Origin: an uncultured Bacilli bacterium
Lineage (GTDB): Bacteria; Bacillota_I; Bacilli_A; RF39; UBA660
NCBI GenBank assembly: GCA_944364705.1
Contig: CALVWH010000007.1
Location: forward strand, 1 to 15,066
Reading direction: 5' to 3'
Length of the DNA: 15,066 nt
Shown: positions 1 to 6,796 of the stretch, in pieces
How the letters are laid out: every line of letters starts with the position of its first letter
Position numbering within the stretch: position 1 is the stretch's first letter
The notes under the pieces: generated by a model
Told to the model about the DNA's origin: nothing
The model's database searches: none
The model's input: only the letters and a program-made list of their open reading frames with translations
Program-made: the position numbers and the translations under genes

Positions 1-179
1 TTTCCTTCTAAACATCTTGCCTGTGCATCTTTAATTGCATCTTGTGTAGAGTTTACAACACTTTGTCTTTTTGCGGTCTTTAAATACTGAATAATATATG
101 GAGTTGAAATCAACGCGATGATCGCAATAATGACAATGACTGCTAACAACTCCACCATAGTAAATCCTTTTTTTTTCAT
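1..179 (-). CDS. Type IV prepilin / pseudopilin, N-terminal part (truncated by window edge)
   Basis: Reading the minus strand from an ATG at 179 gives a short basic leader (MKKKG), then FTMVELLAVIVIIAIIALI and a polar helix continuing past the window edge. This is the classic prepilin N-terminal cleavage/methylation motif: prepilin peptidase would cut between Gly and Phe, Glu sits at position +5 of the mature protein, and a hydrophobic stretch of about 20 residues follows. Such proteins anchor in the membrane and assemble into type IV pili or competence-type pseudopili. A weak SD (AGGTG) precedes the start. Only 59 codons are visible, so ComGC-like, other pseudopilin or major pilin cannot be told apart. 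No close neighbour in the window belongs to a pilus system. Confidence 0.88.
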   Translation of the reverse strand, partial: MKKKGFTMVELLAVIVIIAIIALISTPYIIQYLKTAKRQSVVNSTQDAIKDAQARCLEG

Positions 180-314
180 ATGACACCTACTTTTTCTATT
201 ATTTTCATTTTACCTCAAAATAAAAAAAAAGAAAATACTTTTAAAAAAATTTTAGGATAAACCTACGAAATTTTAAACTTATGTATTTTCTGTAACATAA
301 AAATAATTTTTAAT

Positions 315-1814
315 CTATAAATGATAATAAACAATGGCATTTTTCATTTGCTTTATAATCTCTTTTTTTACATCATTTCCAAAGCTTAGATCCACATTTG
401 TGAAAAAACTTTTAAATACAATTTTTCCTTTAAACATAAGCAAGGTTGTACCAATAATTTTAGGTAATTCCTTTGGATTCATAATTTCATCAAAATCGGC
501 ACGAATTCCTTTTACCATATATAATTTTCCATCATCAGATAATATTTTTGTATATTCTCGATCAAATCCTACAATAACAAAAGTGTCACTGGTAACCGCA
601 TGTTTAAATTCTTTTATTTCAGATAGTTCTTCTTCTGTAAAATGATATTGATTTTCCTCAATAAAATCATCGATAATATTTTTATGATCCCACAAATATT
701 TATCAATATCACTTAATTTTGTAACATCCAATCCTTCTTGTTTATATATTTTTTTTATTTCTGGATGGATTTTATATTTTTTATTTATATAATCTAATAA
801 AGCAAAATAAAGTTTATAATAATGATCAGCAGCACTTTTACATAAATGGGCATTGTTTTGTGGAATATAAGAAAATTCTTTATCTAAGCCCATTTCTTCA
901 TAACGTTGTTCTTCATAAGCATTTGGAGTAAATCCATTCATTACAGCACAAGGACATTCATCTAGTGCTTCGTTTACGATTTTAAGAGATTTCTCATCAA
1001 AAAATATATCAAGTCCAGTTCGATCATTTAATACTCTTGCTTCATCAACAATTTGAAATAAAGTTTCTTTATCCACTCTTTTATTTATTTCATCATACAT
1101 TTTTTTAACAATTTTTTTTCTAATTGGAAATCCATAATAGAAGATATCAAAATCATCTCGGATATCAAAAGGAATAGAACCTGCGATTCCATATATTTTT
1201 CTTGCTTCTTTTATTTCATCTAAAATATCATAATAATCTCGGTAACTAACAAGTTCTTCTTCTTTTCCAGAAAAACCAAAATATTCATAACTAAATTCAC
1301 AATAATAATGAAATAATGGAGATCCCATAATAGCATTTATTCCTTCCTCATCGATCGAAGATATACTTTCTACAATAGAAGACAATGCTTTTGTCAACAT
1401 AATCGCATTTGTTTTAACTTTACTTATCATAAAAAGAAGAAGATTTTCAAGATTTTTTTTATCGTTTTGTTCATATGTTTTTAAAGCATCTTCTACATTT
1501 TGTTTTTGTTCTTCAAATACTTCAAAGGTAATTCTACTAAAAATACATTTATCATTTAAAGTTTTTATTTCCCATTCATATTTTTGCATATCTTCCATAC
1601 TTAGTTGTTTATTTCTCATGTTTTTTAAAAAATCTAGTTCTTTGGTTGTACAGATATGATATAGATAATTTTCTTGTTTATATTCTTTTATAATTTCTTC
1701 GATCATTTTACTTCTTGTAATCTTATCATATTCTTCCGGATTATATACGATTTTAAGATAGGTTTCATATAACAATTCTTTTGGTAAATTTAAAAATTCA
1801 TCTTTTATTTTCAT
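315..1814 (-). CDS. Unrecognised 499-residue protein, mostly helical and acidic
   Basis: I do not recognise a family with confidence. The start is well supported: GGAGGAG lies 8 nt upstream of the ATG at 1814, and a promoter-like pair lies further upstream. The product has no signal peptide or membrane segment, so it is probably cytoplasmic. Residues 1-65 (KDEFLNLPKELLYETYLKI and following) look like a short helical SAP/Rho-N-like entry module; this is a guess from pattern only. Residues 65-290 are charged and helical with many Lys/Glu. Residues 400-480 appear to be a beta-rich end (segments such as FVIVGFDREYTKILSDDG and LYMVKGIRADFDEIM). Three cysteines lie near 280-320 (CPC and a later LCK), which is too few for an obvious zinc site. 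It is intact, monocistronic and uses the same codons as its neighbours. Confidence 0.75.
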   Translation of the reverse strand: MKIKDEFLNLPKELLYETYLKIVYNPEEYDKITRSKMIEEIIKEYKQENYLYHICTTKELDFLKNMRNKQLSMEDMQKYEWEIKTLNDKCIFSRITFEVFEEQKQNVEDALKTYEQNDKKNLENLLLFMISKVKTNAIMLTKALSSIVESISSIDEEGINAIMGSPLFHYYCEFSYEYFGFSGKEEELVSYRDYYDILDEIKEARKIYGIAGSIPFDIRDDFDIFYYGFPIRKKIVKKMYDEINKRVDKETLFQIVDEARVLNDRTGLDIFFDEKSLKIVNEALDECPCAVMNGFTPNAYEEQRYEEMGLDKEFSYIPQNNAHLCKSAADHYYKLYFALLDYINKKYKIHPEIKKIYKQEGLDVTKLSDIDKYLWDHKNIIDDFIEENQYHFTEEELSEIKEFKHAVTSDTFVIVGFDREYTKILSDDGKLYMVKGIRADFDEIMNPKELPKIIGTTLLMFKGKIVFKSFFTNVDLSFGNDVKKEIIKQMKNAIVYYHL

Positions 1815-1884
1815 TTTTCATACTCCTCCAATTCTTATAAGCTAAATTTACAATTTTCCCTTATATATTCTGCTTCTTACGTAA

Positions 1885-1913
1885 ACCATACCATAAATTA
1901 TAAAAGTTTGCAA
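1885..1913 (-). promoter_or_regulatory. Promoter for the 499-residue protein gene
   Basis: On the minus strand TTGCAA (1913-1908) is followed by exactly 17 nt and TATGGT (1890-1885). The predicted start lies about 65 nt before the ATG at 1814. Match to the sigma-A consensus is 4/6 and 4/6. A second TATAAT lies inside the spacer. Confidence 0.5.
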
Positions 1914-1916
1914 ATC

Positions 1917-2245
1917 TTATGTTATTTTTAAATTTCTATATTCAGATTTTACTAAGTATTCTTTTTCATTAGCCCAAATTCTAAATTTAGTACCTTGATT
2001 AACTTTTACACGAAAACCAATCACAATGATCATATCTAAATTGTAATATTTTGTTGGCTTAATAAGAATTCGGAAATTCCGAATAACTGTATTTCTATTT
2101 AATTTCTTTTCATCAAAGATCTTTTTTATAGGTTCATTCATTATAGATTTCGCTTGATTTACAATTTACTTTTGATAAGCCAAATATTTTACGCTTCTAA
2201 GCCATAACTTCTTCCTAATATAAAGTTAAATTTTATTGTTTCCAT
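1917..2245 (-). pseudogene. RhuM-family virulence-associated protein, decayed remnant
   Basis: An open stretch (2141-1917, 74 codons) carries the hallmark of the RhuM family: a KIFDEKKLNRNTVIRNF segment, then KYYNLDMIIVIGFRVK, then GTKFRIWA. In intact members this region is about one third of a protein of roughly 300 residues. Upstream, in other frames, pieces of the expected N-terminus remain: a Trp-Leu pair, then IFGLSKVN at about 2188-2165, interrupted by frameshifts and a stop. The segment between RNF and KYYNLD is shorter than in relatives, and the sequence after RIWAN no longer resembles the family. I infer a gene with several deletions and frameshifts; the extent given is approximate. 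It follows the broken Fic gene directly, so both probably came in, and decayed, as one accessory unit. RhuM was named from Salmonella pathogenicity island 3; its biochemical role is not established. Confidence 0.7.
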
Positions 2246-2257
2246 GAACTACTTTTC

Positions 2258-2929
2258 TTATTCCTTGAAATCGATTCCATCAATGCTTGTTTCATAAATC
2301 TATTGTTTTAAATCCGTATGATCGCCTGATTCATAAAATTTAATTATTTTTTCAAAGAATGTAGATTGATTTTCTTGTGAAATCGTTATAATTCCACAAC
2401 CATTATCGATCATTATTTTATTAGCAAATAACATTCCAACTCTTTTGTTCCCATCAATAAACATTTGTCTTCTCATAACCCATAACATAATTTCGATTGC
2501 TATTTCCGTTTTCGTTTTTTCAGGTTGATTAAGTAAATCTGCTAATTCTTCCTTTATCTGACTTTCCATAGGAATTTGTGGTTTCCAAGAAGTTCCACCA
2601 ATGTTAACTGGCGTTGTTCTTAATCTACCTAAATTTTATTCTAAAACTAATTTATCGCAAGTTAATTTATGTAAATGGCATAATACTTTAAAATCACAAT
2701 CCATATCTTCCTTTTGAAGTATAAATTGCCAAGAATACTTTAAATTGTTAATAGCAATCATTTTATCAACGGTTAATCCATTAACAATACCACCATCATA
2801 AATCGCTTGTGTTTCAGAATATGTTACATCAATGCCCTCTAGATTAGCACTTTTCCAAATATAATCTACGATATTCCTTTTCATAGCGAATACATTTTGC
2901 TCTCTTGTTAAATTAAATTTATTTTCCAT
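2258..2929 (-). pseudogene. Fic-family protein gene interrupted by two in-frame stops
   Basis: Two open stretches are halves of one gene in the same frame. 2929-2636 encodes the N-terminal half (FNLTREQNVFAMKRNIVDYI, then NLEGIDVTYSETQAIYDG) and ends at TAA (2638-2636). Translating straight through adds NLGRLRTTPVNIGGTSWKP and joins the second half (ATG 2569 to TAG 2302-2300), which holds the Fic core RRQMFIDGNKRVGMLFANK. Beyond TAG the same frame continues IYETSIDGIDFKE to TAA at 2258, resembling the expected C-terminus. Fic enzymes transfer AMP or other groups to target proteins using an HxFxDGNxR loop; here Gln stands where the catalytic His is usual. The original start and an SD (GGAGA) are kept. 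Each defect is a simple nonsense codon with no frameshift, so decay is recent, or one stop could be a sequencing error. Confidence 0.8.
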
Positions 2930-3020
2930 TATTGATTCTCCGTTTCTATTTCAATCAAGCAGTGCATTTTGTCTGTTTTTATCCAATAAAATTTTTTTCT
3001 AATTTATAAATTACTTTAAA

Positions 3021-3061
3021 GTCAAAGAAAAACGAAATCATTATTTTAAATAATAATTTCG
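3021..3061 (-). terminator. Rho-independent terminator of the comN-secDF-rel-dtd-AI-2E operon
   Basis: On the minus strand an AT-rich hairpin with arms CGAAATTATTATT and AATAATGATTTCG (3061-3033) is followed by TTTTTCTTT. It lies 11 nt past the stop of the AI-2E transporter gene. Confidence 0.8.
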
Positions 3062-3072
3062 TATGAAATAAC

Positions 3073-4149
3073 TTATTCGTTTGCTTTCTTTTCTTCTTTA
3101 ATATCTTCAATAATTTCGTAAATATCCGCTTTATAAAATTTAATCGTTGTAATAAGGAAAATCGCAAGTGGAAGAGAAATGATAATTCCAAGAATACCAA
3201 AAAGGACTCCACCAGCAAATACCGAAGAAATTACTAAAATTGGATGAACTTTATTGGTCTTTCCATAAACCATTGGATTGATAACATATCCATCCAAAGC
3301 AGATAAAAAGACAAAGGCAATCAATGTACGAATAAATAACGCTGGACTAATAACAAAAGCAGTAATTGCTGCAACAATATTGTTGATGATTCCTCCAAAA
3401 TATGGAATTAAATTAGCAACGCTTGCTAAAACAGCAAGAAGTAAAGCATTTGGATGACCAATTAACATATAAACAATTCCATATTCAAAGAAACTAATAA
3501 TCGCAATTCTTAAAAATCCAGAAAGGTAATTACGCATTTCTATATCAATTTGTGCTAAATAACGATAACTCTTTTTTGACCTTCTTCTCGCAAACCTTCC
3601 TACTTTATGACGAATCTTGTCCATATCAATTAAGAAATAAACCATTAAACTTAAAATAATTAAGATTTGTGTAACAACCGATAAAGAAACATTAATAATA
3701 GAAATTGCTCCATCCGATAAATATTTTCCAGCATTTTGTAATACCGTATTAAATGCATCATTTAAAGAAGATTGTAAAGGTCCTAAATTTAAATCAAAAT
3801 CCACAGAAATTTCTTTAATAAAAACAATGATACTCGAAAATAAATTGCTAAGTTCTCTTACTAAAACGGGAGCAATCAAGAAAATAACAAATAAGAAAAC
3901 TCCAAAAAAGATCGAAAGGGTTAAAAAAATCGCAAGGCCTTTTGGTACTTTTTGTTTCATAAAATATCTTTTTAACGGATATAAAGCATAAGCAAGAGCA
4001 AAAGCAATCAAAAGAGGTTCTAGAACTTCCCATAGTTTCGCTAAAATACCAATCCATAAACTACCTGTTTGATACATAAGGTAAATAATAAAAATTAAAA
4101 TTGCTAAATTAATTAATTTAAAATCCACTTTATTTTTTAGCATATTCAT
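3073..4149 (-). CDS. AI-2E family transporter (PerM/TqsA/YtvI-like membrane protein)
   Basis: A polytopic membrane protein of 358 residues, the usual length for the AI-2E transporter family (PF01594). Hydrophobic segments occupy roughly residues 10-50, 70-95, 150-175, 215-245, 250-285 and 295-345. The C-terminal half carries family-typical stretches: NLIPYFGGIINNIVAA and HPILVISSVFAGG followed by FGILGIIISLPLAIFL. Members have been linked to autoinducer-2 export, cation/proton exchange or unknown exports, so the substrate should be left open. It ends the operon and overlaps dtd by 4 nt (ATGA), implying translational coupling. Start choice is uncertain: GGGGA abuts the ATG at 4149 but lies 6 nt before a second in-frame ATG at 4143, so the true N-terminus may be MLKNKVDFK. 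A terminator follows. Confidence 0.88.
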   Translation of the reverse strand: MNMLKNKVDFKLINLAILIFIIYLMYQTGSLWIGILAKLWEVLEPLLIAFALAYALYPLKRYFMKQKVPKGLAIFLTLSIFFGVFLFVIFLIAPVLVRELSNLFSSIIVFIKEISVDFDLNLGPLQSSLNDAFNTVLQNAGKYLSDGAISIINVSLSVVTQILIILSLMVYFLIDMDKIRHKVGRFARRRSKKSYRYLAQIDIEMRNYLSGFLRIAIISFFEYGIVYMLIGHPNALLLAVLASVANLIPYFGGIINNIVAAITAFVISPALFIRTLIAFVFLSALDGYVINPMVYGKTNKVHPILVISSVFAGGVLFGILGIIISLPLAIFLITTIKFYKADIYEIIEDIKEEKKANE

Positions 4150-4589
4150 TCCCCACTTTTCATCGTAATGGTCACTGGTCCATCATTTTCAATGGAAACC
4201 AACATATCCGCACCAAAAACTCCCGTTTCCACGGTTATCCCTTTTTCTCTTAAGGTTTGATTCCATTGTTCATACAACAAAACTGCTTCTTCTCCCTTTA
4301 ATGCATGAAGATAACTTGGTCTTCTTCCCTTCTTGGTATCTGCATAAAGCGTAAACTGGGAAACACTTAAAACATCTCCTTTTACATCTAGTAAAGAACG
4401 ATTCATAACTCCATTTTCATCATCAAAAATTCGTAAGTGAAGAACTTTATCTGCTAAAAAATCAATTTCTTTTTGGGAATCTCCCTGTGTAAATCCAACG
4501 AAAATGGTAAGTCCATAAGGAATCTTTCCAACGATTTTTCCAGAAACAGAAACACTTGCTTTTTTACTTCTTTGAACAACTAACCGCAA
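4146..4589 (-). CDS. dtd: D-aminoacyl-tRNA deacylase
   Basis: Dtd hydrolyses D-aminoacyl-tRNA (for example D-Tyr-tRNA) and Gly-tRNA(Ala), protecting translation from mischarging. The 147 residues match the family length. Diagnostic motifs are visible: MRLVVQRSKKASVSV at the N-terminus, SQFTLYADTKKGRRPSY (about 77-93, the SQxT active-site motif), and NDGPVTI (135-141, the Gly-cisPro motif that screens chirality). The start is TTG at 4589, immediately after the rel stop (TAATTG), with AAAGGAAG 6 nt upstream; no ATG gives a better fit. The rel-dtd order is conserved in Bacillota. The rare start codon and overlap with rel suggest lowered, coupled translation (inference). Confidence 0.95.
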   Translation of the reverse strand: MRLVVQRSKKASVSVSGKIVGKIPYGLTIFVGFTQGDSQKEIDFLADKVLHLRIFDDENGVMNRSLLDVKGDVLSVSQFTLYADTKKGRRPSYLHALKGEEAVLLYEQWNQTLREKGITVETGVFGADMLVSIENDGPVTITMKSGE

Positions 4590-6749
4590 TTAAATCTTCC
4601 TTTCTACACAAAGGACATCGTTCATCATATCGATATCATTCATCAATTTCTTTAATTCTTCTAAAGAAGATACTAATACGGTTAATTCAATGGTTTTTCC
4701 TTTTCCTAAATTAACAATACTTTGTACCGTAACATTATTGGATGATATCTTAGCAATCACTTCTAATAAAATCGTATCATTTCCAAGCGTTTTAATCAAG
4801 AGGGTTGCGGTATATTTTTGTACGGTTTCTTGATTCCAAGAAACATCAATAATTCTCTCTTCTAAATTAGAAACATTGGGACAATTCGCACGGTGAACCG
4901 TAATTCCATATCCTTTGGTAATATATCCAACAATAGAATCTCCTGGAACGGGATTACAACAAGAAGCAATATTTAATTTAATATCGTCAATCCCTTTTAC
5001 GACAATATCTTTTTTGGTTTCTACTTTTTTAACTTCACTATTTTGTGCTCGTTTTAAGATTTTTTCTTCTTTGGAATCCATTTCCGTTTTTTGATATAAA
5101 TGCATAATATTCGCAATGCTATACTGATTATTTCCAAGATTTTGATATAATTCTTCTAAATTAGAAAATTTTGTATTTTCTAACAGAAAATCAATATTTT
5201 CATTGCTATAAAAATCTGCATTGCTTATTTTTAATTTTTTTAATTCTTTATTTAAAAGATCCTGTCCTATTTTAATATATTCATTTTTATCTTGTTTATT
5301 AAAGAAAGATTTAATTTTATTTTTCGCACTCGTTGTTTTGGCAAGATTGATCCATTCTCTAGAAGGACCTAAAGAATTTTTATTGGTATTAATTTTAATG
5401 ACATCGTTATCCGATAGCGTATAATCTAAAGGTACAATATTTCCATTAACAATGGCACCAACCATATGATCTCCAACTTTGGTATGAACTTTATAAGCAA
5501 AATCGATTGGGGTACTACCGATGGGAAGTTCAATAACATCTCCCATAGGAGTAAAGACATAAATATTATTTTTTAAAAGATCATTTTTTACGGAATTCAT
5601 AAAAGCTTCATCGCTATCTTCTTCTTTTTGAAGTTCCATCAACGATTTAAAAAATTGAAGTTTTTGTTCCATTTCATTTTGCATAACTGCTTTTACATTA
5701 CTACCTTTTTCTTTATAAGACCAATGAGAAGCAATTCCGTTTTCGGCAACTTCATCCATTTCATACGTTCGAATTTGGATTTCAAATAAATTTTCATTAA
5801 CGCCAAATACGGTCGTATGTAACGATTGATACATGTTGGTTTTTGGCATTGCAATATAATCTTTAAATCGTTTCGGTAATGGTTTAAATTTAGAATGGAT
5901 AATTCCTAATGCCGAATAACAATCTTGTTCCGTATCTACAAAAACACGAAGAGCTAATAAATCATAAATGTCACTAAATTTTTTCCCTTTATCCATTTTT
6001 TTATAAATACTATAAATACTTTTGCTTCTTCCTTTAATTTCATGTTTGATATGATTAGCAGTTAATAATTCGCTAACACTAGAAATCATATCATTGACAT
6101 ATTGGTCTCGTTCTTTTTTGGTCTTATTTAATTTTTCTACCACCATAAAATAAGCTTCTGGTTTATAATAACGCAAAGATAAATCTTCTAATTCACTTTT
6201 AACATGATTCATTCCTAAACGGTGCGCAATGGGAGTCAAAATATCTAAAGTTTCTCTAGCTTTTTCTTTTTGTTTTTTTGGTGAATGTACCCAAAGCGTT
6301 CTCATGTTATGAAGACGGTCTGCTAGTTTAATAATAATTACTCGAACATCAGAACAAAGACCAACTAATATTTTTCTATGGTTTGCTACTTCGGCTTCGG
6401 TTGTACTATTAAAGTTTAATTTATTGATTTTGGTTACCCCTTCGACCAAATCCGTAATTTCTTTTCCAAACAGTTCTTCCATTTGATCATAGGTAACTTC
6501 GGTATCTTCTAAAATATCATGCAAAAGAGCTGCACAAATGGTTTCTACATCGGCCGTATTTTCTGTTAGAATATAAGCAACGTTAATCGGATGAAATATA
6601 TAATCTTCACCAGTTAAGCGCTTTACTCCAAAATGCATTTTTCTTGCAAAGCTATATGCTTTTTTTACTTGTTCTAACTCTTCTGCATTCATATACGTTG
6701 AAACTTTTTCATACAACGTATCAAAATTAACGTCTTCTATTTTACTCAT
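4590..6749 (-). CDS. relA: Bifunctional (p)ppGpp synthetase/hydrolase Rel
   Basis: Rel makes (p)ppGpp from GTP/GDP and ATP on starved ribosomes and degrades it when amino acids are ample. The 719 residues carry the full long RSH layout. The HD hydrolase has H53, LLHDILEDT with H77-D78, and LADRLHN with D144. The synthetase (about 230-350) has GRSKSIYSIYKKM, RFKDYIAMPK and YQSLHTTV. TGS is at about 396-457, the conserved-cysteine/zinc-finger region has ASCCNPVPGD at 595-603, and a C-terminal ACT domain covers about 645-719. RFKD is the RxKD form of the motif, which in the family goes with bifunctional Mn-dependent enzymes rather than synthetase-only RelA (ExDD). The intact HD motif also predicts hydrolase activity. 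An excellent SD (GGGAGGT) lies 6 nt from the ATG at 6749. The SD sits in an inverted-repeat arrangement described separately. In B. subtilis recJ and apt precede this gene; here secDF does. Confidence 0.96.
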   Translation of the reverse strand: MSKIEDVNFDTLYEKVSTYMNAEELEQVKKAYSFARKMHFGVKRLTGEDYIFHPINVAYILTENTADVETICAALLHDILEDTEVTYDQMEELFGKEITDLVEGVTKINKLNFNSTTEAEVANHRKILVGLCSDVRVIIIKLADRLHNMRTLWVHSPKKQKEKARETLDILTPIAHRLGMNHVKSELEDLSLRYYKPEAYFMVVEKLNKTKKERDQYVNDMISSVSELLTANHIKHEIKGRSKSIYSIYKKMDKGKKFSDIYDLLALRVFVDTEQDCYSALGIIHSKFKPLPKRFKDYIAMPKTNMYQSLHTTVFGVNENLFEIQIRTYEMDEVAENGIASHWSYKEKGSNVKAVMQNEMEQKLQFFKSLMELQKEEDSDEAFMNSVKNDLLKNNIYVFTPMGDVIELPIGSTPIDFAYKVHTKVGDHMVGAIVNGNIVPLDYTLSDNDVIKINTNKNSLGPSREWINLAKTTSAKNKIKSFFNKQDKNEYIKIGQDLLNKELKKLKISNADFYSNENIDFLLENTKFSNLEELYQNLGNNQYSIANIMHLYQKTEMDSKEEKILKRAQNSEVKKVETKKDIVVKGIDDIKLNIASCCNPVPGDSIVGYITKGYGITVHRANCPNVSNLEERIIDVSWNQETVQKYTATLLIKTLGNDTILLEVIAKISSNNVTVQSIVNLGKGKTIELTVLVSSLEELKKLMNDIDMMNDVLCVERKI

Positions 6750-6752
6750 CTC

Positions 6753-6796
6753 AATACCTCCCTATAGAAAGAAAGAGGTATTTTTGAAATACCTCT
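6753..6796 (-). promoter_or_regulatory. Three-arm inverted repeat between secDF and rel: terminator-like hairpin competing with an SD-blocking hairpin
   Basis: On the plus strand three related 8-mers occur: AATACCTC (6753-6760), GAGGTATT (6775-6782) and AATACCTC (6789-6795 region, within AAATACCTCT 6787-6796). On the mRNA (minus) the outer arm near secDF and the central arm form a perfect 10-bp stem with loop CAA, starting at the secDF stop codon and followed by a weak T/C tail. The same central arm can instead pair perfectly over 8 bp with the rel SD (GAGGTATT). The two pairings exclude each other. The sequences are plain; the regulatory meaning is inferred. Confidence 0.55.

Noticed and set aside
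334..645. A 103-codon plus-strand frame
   Set aside because: It lies entirely antisense to the 499-residue gene, has no SD, and its Ser/Phe-rich composition is typical of an antisense shadow.
2979..3218. A 79-codon minus-strand frame over the operon terminator
   Set aside because: It is an out-of-frame shadow of the AI-2E transporter gene and runs through its terminator.
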